From positions 1 through 64,000 of the forward strand of contig UQKQ01000009.1 in the NCBI GenBank assembly GCA_900541645.1: a DNA stretch of 64,000 bases, written 5' to 3'. The stretch comes from an uncultured Collinsella sp. GTDB taxonomy: Bacteria; Actinomycetota; Coriobacteriia; Coriobacteriales; Coriobacteriaceae. Below the pieces are notes generated by a model. That model did no database searches, was not told the origin of the DNA, and was given only the letters and a program-made list of their open reading frames with translations. Position numbers and translations under genes: made by a program. Below, in pieces: positions 1-7,290 of the stretch (within the stretch, counting starts at the first letter, position 1; each line of letters begins with the position of its first letter).

Positions 1-93
1 CCGCATCTGATGGTGTCGACGTCAATGGTATACGGGTGCACCATCGACGTCTTCAATACAGAAGATATCAGTGCGGAGTGTTCTGAAAAGTAA
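1..93 (+). CDS. Possible 3' end of a gene cut by the window edge
   Basis: A frame open from base 1 ends at TAA 91-93 and gives 30 residues ending DISAECSEK. No family can be recognised from so little. Another plus frame is also open here, so this may be chance; the base composition does not decide it. Confidence 0.2.
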   Translation, partial: PHLMVSTSMVYGCTIDVFNTEDISAECSEK

Positions 94-173
94 CACCAGG
101 GCGGGCCCTACGTTAACTCGGCAAGGGGAGTGCGATTCCCTGATCGCTCGCTTAATCTGATAGGGAATTGTGT

Positions 174-199
174 GAGGCCGGAGCCTTGGCTCCGGCCTC
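174..199. repeat. Short perfect hairpin, 12-bp arms
   Basis: Arms GAGGCCGGAGCC and GGCTCCGGCCTC are separated by TT. There is no T-run, so it is not a classical terminator. The GAGGCCGG start is shared with the palindrome at 9842-9925. It lies in a stretch (94-450) where I see no gene. Confidence 0.6.
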
Positions 200-289
200 C
201 CCATATAAGGGCTCGGCAAAGCAGAGCCACTAAATTTGCATCAGCCCTCAAAACATGTTTGAGAACGGTGCCTGGAGTACGTGCCCCTA

Positions 290-414
290 GGGCAGGAATG
301 AGGTTGCTTTCCAACGCATTCCGCAGGGGGCGGCATTATTTTGTAGCGCGAAGCGCGGATCAAAATAATGCCGCATGCCCGAGGACGCGTTGGAAAGCAA
401 CCTCATTCCTGCCC
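290..414. repeat. 125-nt near-perfect palindrome (28 + 14 bp arms)
   Basis: Outer arms 290-317 and 387-414 are perfectly complementary over 28 bp; inner arms 330-343 and 361-374 over 14 bp; the loop 344-360 contains GCGCGAAGCGC. The two 12-13 nt stretches between outer and inner arms pair poorly. It lies about 35 bp upstream of the tRNA-Leu promoter. It could be a strong terminator, a REP-like element or a miniature mobile element; no coding sense is seen. Confidence 0.8.
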
Positions 415-450
415 GAACAGGTCAGTCTACCTGCGCATTTACAAATTCGT

Positions 451-501
451 AAACTTTTTTCAAAAAAGTGCTTGCGCAGTTCTCGAAACATAGGTTATTA
501 T
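451..501 (+). promoter_or_regulatory. tRNA-Leu promoter with upstream palindromic element
   Basis: AAACTTTTTTCAAAAAAGTG is followed by a -35-like TTGCGC (472-477), an 18-bp spacer and TATTAT (496-501), about 58 bp before the tRNA. The same arrangement precedes the other two tRNA clusters at 3926 and 6441. Confidence 0.65.
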
Positions 502-558
502 CTTCCTCGTTGAACGCGCGGGTTCAACAAAGCGAACCGCGAATCAACAACATAGCAT

Positions 559-648
559 GTCGGAGTGGCGGAATTGGCAGACGCGCTAGCTTGAGGTGCT
601 AGTGACCGCTTTTTGGTCATGCGGGTTCAAGTCCCGCCTCCGACACCA
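559..648 (+). tRNA. tRNA-Leu (GAG)
   Basis: A 90-nt class II tRNA with a long variable arm. Acceptor GTCGGAG (559-565) pairs with CTCCGAC (638-644); the anticodon loop TTGAGGT (591-597) gives GAG; the T-loop is GGTTCAA; the CCA end is encoded (646-648). Confidence 0.96.
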
Positions 649-659
649 TCGCATTTGAG

Positions 660-682
660 AAGCCTCTTCGGAGGCTTTTTTG
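660..682 (+). terminator. Intrinsic terminator after tRNA-Leu
   Basis: Stem AGCCTC/GAGGCT with loop TTCG, followed by a run of T (676-681). Confidence 0.8.
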
Positions 683-707
683 TTACCGATAGACGGTGAG
701 GTTCACG

Positions 708-3053
708 ATGGAAACGCTTGAGCGCAATGAGTGGGCGGACGTTGCCCAATTGGTCGAGATCACGAGCGATGCTGTCATTATCTGCGAGCTCGACGGAACC
801 ATTTTGCATGTAAATAATCGCTTGCTCGACTTGATGTGCGAGGAGCGTTCCGATGTGATCAACGGGGACGTTAAAGACCTCTTGTACTCGTCGGCTTTTG
901 AACGCGCGACAGAGCATCGGCTTCCTTTTGAGACCAATGGAACAAAGAGCGAGTTGATGCTCAAGTTAAGTGACGGATCGTTTATTCCCGTCCTGGTTTG
1001 TGCCGGCTCGGTTACGCCGCCTCGAATCTTTGGCCGCCGTGCGCCGCGCGTTCTGGTGGCACTCCATAGCATCGAAGAACAGTATTCGCACGACCGTCAG
1101 CTCAAGCGTGCGCTTTCGGAGCTTAGAGTGGCGAATAAGCGTCTCTCGGGTACATTGTCGGTCATTATGAGCACGGTGGGCTCCGATGAGCTGCCCAGTT
1201 TGTTAGATATCGTTTTGAACCAGCTTGTAGGAACGCTCGATGCTTCGGGTGCCGCTATCTATTTTTCTGAGAGCGGCGGTTTTAAGCTTCGCGGTGTCTC
1301 CAAGGAGCTGCACGACAGCTACCTGCCCGAGTTTTTGCCGTATGGCGCTGGCATTCCGACGTATGTTCTTCGCGAGTCGCGTGCCTGTCGCTTGTCGATT
1401 CAACAGGACCTTGAGGGTGATAGGGCTGCCTCCGGTATGTTCATGGACCTGGACAATCGTTCTAAGCACCTGTTGCGCGTGCAGGATATGCCTCCGTACC
1501 GCAGCGAGATCTGTCTTCCCGTTTTTTACGGTACGCAGATCCTTGGCGTGCTGGAAGTTGGTTGGAAGCGCCCTCAGGCACCGCTCGCCTATGACGTTAA
1601 TGTACTCGAGGTCATTTGCGATTACCTGTCTATCCAGCTGGTCGGCATGGCATCGAGCCTTCGCTCTCGTCGCACGGCCGAGCTTGGCCGCTCGCTCAAT
1701 GTCTTACGTGATGAGTTGTTTACCTTTCTAGACGATTCCGCCGCGGCTACCCAGGCTATATCGTCCGAGATTTGCAATATGCTCAACTGTCATTTTTGCC
1801 CTGTTGAGTATGACGCCAGTCTGGGCTCCTATGTCATAGATTTTGAAGGCGGCAGTCGCGTTGCTTTGCCGGACGATCCCGAGAAACTTTTCTTTTCCAC
1901 GACGGCGCCAGCGGCACGTTTGGGGGTTGGCTCTGATGGCTTTGAGGCGTCTGTTTTGGGCGGCACGAGTGCCGAGGATCTTAAACACGTCCGTATAACT
2001 CGCGTTGACGAATCGATGCCTATGGGAGGCTGGCTTAGGGCGCATGGTCTGCCTTGCCAGGGTCTCTACGTCGACACCGGCATCGAGGCGGGGCGCCCGC
2101 GCTCTGAGGGTGATGGCAAACACAGCAACGACGCGATCGTTCCTGCTTCTGTTGCGAAAGGCCCGACGACGCGCGCGCTTCTGCTTCGTGACGGTAGTCA
2201 AGAGCCGATTGATGACCTTGAATATGACTACTTGGTGCACTTGGCGCATGACTTTGAACTGATCTACGAGGGCGAATCTCAAAAGCGCGAGGAGCGCCAT
2301 ATCGCTCAGACCCTCCAGATTGGCATGAGAAATTCGCTTGGTGACGTTCCGGGTATCGCGACCGATTCGGTATACCTTTCGGCAACGAATTCGGCGTTGG
2401 TTGGCGGCGACTTCTATACTCTTGTCCGTCTTCCCGACGATTGCGCCGTTATGATTTTGGGCGATGTATCCGGCAAAGGAATCGAGGCGGCGTCGATGTC
2501 AGCGCTCGTCAAGACGGCGCTGACGGCCTATGCCTGGGAGGGTGCTGGGCCCGCCCGTATGGCCCGCTCGCTCAATAGCATGCTCATGGGCTTTTCGAGG
2601 GTCGAGACGTTCGTGACGGCGTTTATCGCCAAGATTGATCTTAAAGCGGGTCGCGCTACCTACTGCTCTGCGGGACATCCTCCCACTATGGTCATTAGAC
2701 CGTCGTCGACGCCGCTTGGCGGCGGAGAAACCCGAGGGGGAGAAGTGGAGCTCCTTGGGTGCCAATCGGGCGTGATCGGTGCCTTTGAGAGCATGGTGTA
2801 CGAGACAGGCGTGTTTACGTTCGCTCCTGGTGACATGCTATTCATGTATACCGACGGAGCAATCGAAGCACGTGATCGCTCGGGTGCTTTCTTTGGCGAG
2901 CAGCGCCTTCGTGACCTTTTGCTCTCTGTCTCGGGTGAGGGTGTATCGGGAATCTGCGGTAAGGTCTTGGGAGAGCTTGACCGCTTTACCGAGTCGGCGC
3001 TGGACGATGACATTGCGCTGGTTTCCCTTGAGTTTTTACGGGGTCGATCGTAG
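708..3053 (+). CDS. PAS-GAF-PP2C (RsbU/SpoIIE-type) serine phosphatase
   Basis: A 781-residue predicted cytoplasmic phosphatase of partner-switching pathways: it would dephosphorylate a STAS anti-anti-sigma domain in response to a sensory input. A PAS-like domain covers about residues 10-110, a GAF-like domain about 150-310, and the PP2C/SpoIIE core runs from about 555 to the end, with GGDFY, DVSGKGIEAA, GHPPTMVI, YTDGAIEARD and LDDDIALV carrying the metal-binding acidic residues. The ATG at 708 is preferred to the GTG at 696 because GGTGAGG lies 6 nt before it. The next gene, 81 bp downstream, encodes a STAS plus HATPase fusion, the natural partner. No sigma factor gene is in the window. Confidence 0.88.
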   Translation: METLERNEWADVAQLVEITSDAVIICELDGTILHVNNRLLDLMCEERSDVINGDVKDLLYSSAFERATEHRLPFETNGTKSELMLKLSDGSFIPVLVCAGSVTPPRIFGRRAPRVLVALHSIEEQYSHDRQLKRALSELRVANKRLSGTLSVIMSTVGSDELPSLLDIVLNQLVGTLDASGAAIYFSESGGFKLRGVSKELHDSYLPEFLPYGAGIPTYVLRESRACRLSIQQDLEGDRAASGMFMDLDNRSKHLLRVQDMPPYRSEICLPVFYGTQILGVLEVGWKRPQAPLAYDVNVLEVICDYLSIQLVGMASSLRSRRTAELGRSLNVLRDELFTFLDDSAAATQAISSEICNMLNCHFCPVEYDASLGSYVIDFEGGSRVALPDDPEKLFFSTTAPAARLGVGSDGFEASVLGGTSAEDLKHVRITRVDESMPMGGWLRAHGLPCQGLYVDTGIEAGRPRSEGDGKHSNDAIVPASVAKGPTTRALLLRDGSQEPIDDLEYDYLVHLAHDFELIYEGESQKREERHIAQTLQIGMRNSLGDVPGIATDSVYLSATNSALVGGDFYTLVRLPDDCAVMILGDVSGKGIEAASMSALVKTALTAYAWEGAGPARMARSLNSMLMGFSRVETFVTAFIAKIDLKAGRATYCSAGHPPTMVIRPSSTPLGGGETRGGEVELLGCQSGVIGAFESMVYETGVFTFAPGDMLFMYTDGAIEARDRSGAFFGEQRLRDLLLSVSGEGVSGICGKVLGELDRFTESALDDDIALVSLEFLRGRS

Positions 3054-3134
3054 ACCGCGATACTTGACGGGCAAAATCTGCGCAGCTGCAGATATGTATG
3101 CATCGAGCGAGCTCTTTTGGGGAACCATGGTCGT

Positions 3135-3881
3135 ATGAATGAGTGGAATGACATAGCGGTTTTGACGCCACCGGGTGATGTCGACATCGCCTCGGTGTCC
3201 GTGCTGCGCCGACGGTTGGATAATCTGATCGACCGGGGCGTGCGTCGCGTTGTCATCAATTGCCAGGCCGTGGGCTTTATCGACTCGACGGGTTTGGCGT
3301 TTTTGCTTACACGTGCCAGAGAGCTCATGAGGCGAGAGGGCCTGCTTTCGCTCGTTAACGCCTCCGATGAGGTCATTCGCTTTTTGGAGATTGCCCGACT
3401 TGTCGACATCCTTCATGTTGCGGGTCCGGCGCGTGAGTCGATTCCCGCTATTCCGGTGGGAGAGTTGCCACGATGGAGCAAGAGCGTCGAGGTCCGACAG
3501 GGTATCGAGAATCTTCCATACTATCGACATCGCATCGCCGAACTCCTTGAATCGCTTCCGTTGCGCCGCGACGAGCGCTACGATGTCGCGTTGGCGTCGG
3601 GGGAGGCGCTGGGTAATGCCTATGACCATGCGGGCGGTATCGGGTGCGTCCTGACGGTTCAGGCCTATGGCGATCGCGTCGTGGTTGAGGTGCTTGATCG
3701 GGGTGCCGGCTATTCTATCGATGGAGCGAGCGAACCGGTCGCATCTGAGGAACGCGGCCGTGGTATCAAGCTTATGCGTATGCTTGTCGATAACGTGGAG
3801 GTTGCTCGTCGCACAGACGGCACCGGCACGCGCGTGCAGATGGTGAAGCTATTTAGCGGAGCACTGGAATCGCGTGCCTAG
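3135..3881 (+). CDS. STAS domain fused to an RsbW-like HATPase
   Basis: A 248-residue protein that joins two partner-switch components normally made separately. Residues about 1-105 form a STAS domain (VVINCQAVGFIDSTGLAF, with the phosphorylatable Ser of the IDSTG motif). Residues about 120-245 form a HATPase_c_2 anti-sigma kinase: N-box SGEALGNAYDHA, G1 box LDRGAG, G2 box ERGRGIKLM. The fusion could phosphorylate its own STAS part, with the phosphatase encoded upstream reversing it. ATG 3135 was chosen; an in-frame TTG at 3117 is a weaker option. The target is unknown: a free sigma factor, or another output bound by the STAS domain. Confidence 0.85.
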   Translation: MNEWNDIAVLTPPGDVDIASVSVLRRRLDNLIDRGVRRVVINCQAVGFIDSTGLAFLLTRARELMRREGLLSLVNASDEVIRFLEIARLVDILHVAGPARESIPAIPVGELPRWSKSVEVRQGIENLPYYRHRIAELLESLPLRRDERYDVALASGEALGNAYDHAGGIGCVLTVQAYGDRVVVEVLDRGAGYSIDGASEPVASEERGRGIKLMRMLVDNVEVARRTDGTGTRVQMVKLFSGALESRA

Positions 3882-3925
3882 CCAATCGCTTTAGCGCGTT
3901 TAGCCACCAAGAACACGCGGCCGGC

Positions 3926-3974
3926 AACTTTTTTGAAAAAAGTACTTGCGTCTTTTGGATAACTCGCGTAAATT
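3926..3974 (+). promoter_or_regulatory. tRNA cluster promoter with upstream palindromic element
   Basis: AACTTTTTTGAAAAAAGT precedes TTGCGT (3946-3951), a 17-bp spacer and TAAATT (3969-3974). The layout matches the promoters at 451 and 6441. Confidence 0.6.
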
Positions 3975-3986
3975 AATAACCCGCAA

Positions 3987-4062
3987 GCGGACATGGCTCA
4001 GTTGGTAGAGCACAACCTTGCCAAGGTTGGGGTCGCGGGTTCGAGCCCCGTTGTCCGCTCCA
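3987..4062 (+). tRNA. tRNA-Gly (GCC), copy 1
   Basis: 76 nt, acceptor GCGGACA/TGTCCGC, anticodon loop TTGCCAA giving GCC, encoded CCA. Identical in sequence to the copies at 4213 and 6501. Confidence 0.96.
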
Positions 4063-4072
4063 TTGCATTTCC

Positions 4073-4095
4073 GGACCGTTTAGGCGGTCCTTTTT
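4073..4095 (+). terminator. Hairpin plus T-run between tRNA-Gly and tRNA-Cys
   Basis: GGACCG/CGGTCC stem with TTTTT at 4091-4095, ending two bases before tRNA-Cys. It may act as a processing or partial termination signal inside the tRNA unit. Confidence 0.7.
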
Positions 4096-4096
4096 C

Positions 4097-4170
4097 GGCG
4101 AAGTGGCCAAGTGGTAAGGCAGAGGCCTGCAAAGCCTTTACCCCCGGTTCGAATCCGGGCTTCGCCTCCA
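4097..4170 (+). tRNA. tRNA-Cys (GCA)
   Basis: 74 nt, acceptor GGCGAAG/CTTCGCC, anticodon loop CTGCAAA giving GCA, encoded CCA. Confidence 0.96.
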
Positions 4171-4179
4171 GGCAACATC

Positions 4180-4206
4180 CGGGCGCTCCGGCGCCCGTTT
4201 TGTTTT
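4180..4206 (+). terminator. Hairpin plus T-run after tRNA-Cys
   Basis: CGGGCGC/GCGCCCG stem with loop TCCG, followed by TTTTGTTTT. Confidence 0.75.
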
Positions 4207-4212
4207 ACATAT

Positions 4213-4288
4213 GCGGACATGGCTCAGTTGGTAGAGCACAACCTTGCCAAGGTTGGGGTCGCGGGTTCGAGCCCCGTTGTCCGCTCCA
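4213..4288 (+). tRNA. tRNA-Gly (GCC), copy 2
   Basis: 76 nt, identical to the tRNA at 3987-4062; CCA encoded. Confidence 0.96.
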
Positions 4289-4296
4289 ACTATCTT

Positions 4297-4323
4297 ACGC
4301 GGTTCTAACGAACCGCGTTTTTT
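4297..4323 (+). terminator. Terminator of the first tRNA cluster
   Basis: ACGCGGTT/AACCGCGT stem followed by TTTTTT. Confidence 0.85.
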
Positions 4324-4334
4324 GTTGACGCTGC

Positions 4335-4439
4335 GCGAGCCCCGGGCACCCCATCTTGCCCCCTCAATCGTCGGTCGCGTACATAAAGTACGCTTCCCTC
4401 CTCTTTCGCGGCAACCTGGGGCACCCGGAGCCCGCTCGC
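4335..4439. repeat. Imperfect 105-nt inverted repeat before the glucosidase gene
   Basis: The left arm, starting GCGAGCCCCGGGCACCCCA, pairs imperfectly with a right arm ending TGGGGCACCCGGAGCCCG then CTCGC. At the centre GCGTAC (4377) and GTACGC (4388) flank ATAAA. It fills much of the 337-bp gap between the tRNA-Gly gene and the glucosidase gene. No gene is seen in the gap. Confidence 0.55.
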
Positions 4440-4625
4440 TGTTGTGGCCGGGGGAGTGAGTCTTCCGTTCTTTTCACTAATCGATCGATTCGTCCCAGGA
4501 GGCTCGAGCCCGAGAGGGAGCGAGCGTTTTGGGGTGTGGCTGTGGCGTTGTTTGCCTCGAATGACAGCTTTGGGCGTATCATCGTGGGCATCTCGCAAAA
4601 CCTCGTTGCAAGGGAGGCTCACCCC

Positions 4626-6359
4626 ATGGCTGCAGAAAAGTCCTCTTCGCGCTCATGGATGTCCGATGCCGCGATCTATCAGATCTACCCGCGTTCGTTT
4701 AAGGATTCGACCGGTTCGGGTCTGGGCGATATCGCGGGCATTACCCAGCAGATGGACTATCTTGAGCGGCTGGGCATCGAGGCCATCTGGCTGAGCCCGT
4801 TTTACCCTTCGCCTCTTGTCGATGGCGGCTATGATGTGGCGGACTACTGCGATGTCGACCCACGTCTCGGCTCGCTTGACGACTTCGATGACATGATCGC
4901 TGCGGCTCACGCGCGCGGCATCAAGGTCATCGTCGATATCGTGCCCAACCATTCATCCAACCAGCACCCCTGGTTCAAAGCCGCTCTTGCCGCCGGCCCC
5001 GGATCGCCCGAGCGCGCCCGTTATATCTTTCGCGATGGTCGCGGCGAGCATGGCGAGCTGCCTCCCACCAATTGGAATGCCAACTTTGGCGGCCCCGCCT
5101 GGACGCGTGTTGCGGACGGTCAATGGTATCTGCACATGTTTACGCCCGAGCAGCCGGACTTTGACTGGTCATGCCCCGAGGTTCACGCGTTCTTTTGCGA
5201 CGTCCTGGCGTTTTGGAGCGATCGAGGCGTCGATGGCTTTCGCATCGATGTGGCGCACGGTCTCGCCAAGGATCTCGACCGCGATGACCTCGACCGGTGG
5301 CATCTCGCCGAGGGCGATGACATGGTTGACGACGGCGCCCATCCGCTGTGGGACCGCAACGAGGTCCACGAGATCTATCGCGAGTGGCGCCGCGTGTTCG
5401 GCCGCTATAATCCGCCGCGCAGCGCCGTTGCCGAGGCGTGGGTGCTGCCTGAGCGCCAGTATCTCTATGCGCGTCCCAGCGAGCTTGGCCAGACATTCAA
5501 CTTTGAGTTTGCCAAGGCCACTTGGACCTATGATGACATGCACGCTGCAATCGAGGAGGGCTTGAAGGCAGCTATCGAATCCGATTCCGCCTCGACCTGG
5601 GTACTCTCCAACCACGACGTGCCGCGCGTGGCGACGCGCTATGCCCTGCCGCAAATCAAGGCGACGCGCTACCACCAGATTGCGCTCGACTGGCTCTTAC
5701 GCGACGGGTCGTCTTATGACGAGGACCGTGAACTCGGCGAGCGCCGCGCGCGGGCGGCTCTTTTGCTTGAACTGGCACTTCCGGGCTCGGCATACGTGTA
5801 TCAGGGTGAGGAGCTCGGTCTTTTTGAGGTGGCTGATATCCCGTGGACTGCACTCGAAGATCCCAGTGCAACCAATACGCGCGGACCGAAGCGCGAGAAG
5901 GGGCGCGACGGCTGTCGTGTGCCCCTGCCGTGGGTAGCGGCGGACGATCCCGCGCAGGGCGGATCGTTTGGGTTTTCGCCGGCGGACGCTGATGCGGCGC
6001 CCCATCTGCCGCAGCCTGCATGGTTTTCCGATTATGCTGCCGATAGGGAAGAAACGGACCCGACATCGATGCTTGCGCTCTATCGTGACGCCCTCTGGCT
6101 GCGGCGCAAGCTGCGCGGGTGCGCCAACGATCTTGCGTGGCTCGATCTTGACGGGCGCACCGGTCTTGCGGATGGTGCCGAGGGCGCTGAGGGCGGCGTC
6201 ATCGCCTATCGCCGCGATAACGGCTGGGCGTGCGTGACGAACTTCGGTGCAGCACCCGTGGAGCTGCCGGCGGGCAGGGTCCTGCTCACCTCATCAGCGC
6301 TTGCAGACGGCAGACTCGCGCAGGACAGCTCTGCCTGGATCATGCTCGGTGAGATGTAA
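4626..6359 (+). CDS. GH13 alpha-glucosidase (oligo-1,6-glucosidase-like)
   Basis: A 577-residue cytoplasmic GH13 enzyme (no signal peptide) expected to hydrolyse alpha-1,4 or alpha-1,6 linked gluco-oligosaccharides. The (beta/alpha)8 barrel begins IYQIYPRSF. Conserved regions are DIVPNHSS, GFRIDVAHG (nucleophile D208), AVAEAWV (acid/base E270) and LSNHDVPR (D331). AGGGAGG eight bases before ATG 4626 sets the start; the frame is open further upstream but without a good start. It is monocistronic and flanked by tRNA units. Exact linkage preference cannot be read from the motifs. Confidence 0.9.
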   Translation: MAAEKSSSRSWMSDAAIYQIYPRSFKDSTGSGLGDIAGITQQMDYLERLGIEAIWLSPFYPSPLVDGGYDVADYCDVDPRLGSLDDFDDMIAAAHARGIKVIVDIVPNHSSNQHPWFKAALAAGPGSPERARYIFRDGRGEHGELPPTNWNANFGGPAWTRVADGQWYLHMFTPEQPDFDWSCPEVHAFFCDVLAFWSDRGVDGFRIDVAHGLAKDLDRDDLDRWHLAEGDDMVDDGAHPLWDRNEVHEIYREWRRVFGRYNPPRSAVAEAWVLPERQYLYARPSELGQTFNFEFAKATWTYDDMHAAIEEGLKAAIESDSASTWVLSNHDVPRVATRYALPQIKATRYHQIALDWLLRDGSSYDEDRELGERRARAALLLELALPGSAYVYQGEELGLFEVADIPWTALEDPSATNTRGPKREKGRDGCRVPLPWVAADDPAQGGSFGFSPADADAAPHLPQPAWFSDYAADREETDPTSMLALYRDALWLRRKLRGCANDLAWLDLDGRTGLADGAEGAEGGVIAYRRDNGWACVTNFGAAPVELPAGRVLLTSSALADGRLAQDSSAWIMLGEM

Positions 6360-6440
6360 GGGCCTCTTGCGGCGAGTTTGCGTTTGCCTGCGCCTTCCGT
6401 GGTGGCTGATGTCTTCGCGAGGTTCGCGAGGGCGTCGCAA

Positions 6441-6488
6441 AACTTTTCAAAAAAAGTTCTTGCATAGGATGCGGGCATCACGTAAGAT
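6441..6488 (+). promoter_or_regulatory. Promoter of the tRNA-Gly/tRNA-Val unit
   Basis: AACTTTTCAAAAAAAGT precedes TTGCAT (6460-6465), a 17-bp spacer and TAAGAT (6483-6488); transcription would start just before tRNA-Gly at 6501. Confidence 0.65.
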
Positions 6489-6500
6489 TAATCCTCGTAA

Positions 6501-6576
6501 GCGGACATGGCTCAGTTGGTAGAGCACAACCTTGCCAAGGTTGGGGTCGCGGGTTCGAGCCCCGTTGTCCGCTCCA
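6501..6576 (+). tRNA. tRNA-Gly (GCC), copy 3
   Basis: 76 nt, identical to the two copies at 3987 and 4213; CCA encoded. Confidence 0.96.
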
Positions 6577-6579
6577 TTT

Positions 6580-6654
6580 GGGCGTTTAGCTCAGGGGGAG
6601 AGCGCTTCCCTGACACGGAAGAGGTCAGAAGTTCAAATCTTCTAACGCCCACCA
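6580..6654 (+). tRNA. tRNA-Val (GAC)
   Basis: 75 nt, acceptor GGGCGTT/AACGCCC, anticodon loop CTGACAC giving GAC, encoded CCA. Confidence 0.95.
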
Positions 6655-6662
6655 AATGTTCG

Positions 6663-6702
6663 CAGCTCAGAGGCTATGTCCTCTGGGCTGTTTTGTTTTT
6701 TG
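6663..6702 (+). terminator. Terminator after tRNA-Val
   Basis: CAGCTCAGAGG/CCTCTGGGCTG stem (one G-U) followed by TTTTGTTTTTTG. Confidence 0.8.
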
Positions 6703-7016
6703 TCACCAAGCGCGCCGCCAAATAAGTCATCAAATATTGATCCAAGGTCCGTACGCGATGGTCTTTGTATCCCGTAGGGGTGCCGGCAGATTGCATGTGT
6801 CCTGGCCCATCATGACCGCAACATGTTGGTCAAGGACAATCTTTTGGATTCTTTTGGCGCGAGCAGCTTGGTTTTGGTGCTATTTGGCGGCGGCACGGTT
6901 GAGGGGGTTTCAAAACTGCTGTGCAGGTAGTTGGGTTGATAACGTTTTAGCAGTCTGCCAAGAGGCCTTCATTTATAATGCGTCTGCAAATTGACCAATT
7001 GCTTTGACCTGCTGAA
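6703..7016. other. Non-coding stretch upstream of nrdD
   Basis: I see no convincing gene. A 35-codon frame starting at ATG 6822 has no Shine-Dalgarno and no family resemblance. The downstream part, 7063-7290, would be a leader of more than 200 nt for nrdD; I recognise no riboswitch in it. Confidence 0.4.
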
Positions 7017-7032
7017 ACACTATATGTTGTGT
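7017..7032. promoter_or_regulatory. NrdR box upstream of nrdD
   Basis: ACACTATATGTTGTGT is close to the NrdR consensus (ACACwATATwGTGT type). NrdR represses ribonucleotide reductase genes when dATP is high. A much weaker match begins at 7051 and overlaps the -10; NrdR usually binds paired boxes, but the 34-bp offset is not the usual spacing. Confidence 0.65.
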
Positions 7033-7062
7033 TTGACCTAAAAAAAGAATACAGGATATAGA
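7033..7062 (+). promoter_or_regulatory. Predicted nrdD promoter
   Basis: TTGACC (7033-7038), an 18-bp spacer, TATAGA (7057-7062). The NrdR box abuts the -35. Confidence 0.5.
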
Positions 7063-7290
7063 TGCCTCTTTGTCGTATGATAGATGGCGGACAGAGAACG
7101 AGAACCTTATTCGCCCCATTATTTGGATGGATCTTTGAGCCCCTTGATTGGCTGCGAGGATTGTCCGCATGAGGGCCTATGGTTATCGAAAACACAGATT
7201 GCGCGACGGCGCCGCAAGACAGGGTAAGCCCTGCCGGGCATCGTTTGGCTCTGAAGCGCAATGAGGCTACGATGCGAAAGAGGCAAGAGG

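Noticed and set aside
3993..4328. Open frames reading through the tRNA-Gly and tRNA-Cys genes
   Set aside because: They overlap well-formed tRNAs, and the same peptide comes from each identical tRNA copy.
6656..6994. Possible small gene between tRNA-Val and nrdD
   Set aside because: Overlaps the tRNA terminator, no Shine-Dalgarno, no recognisable content.
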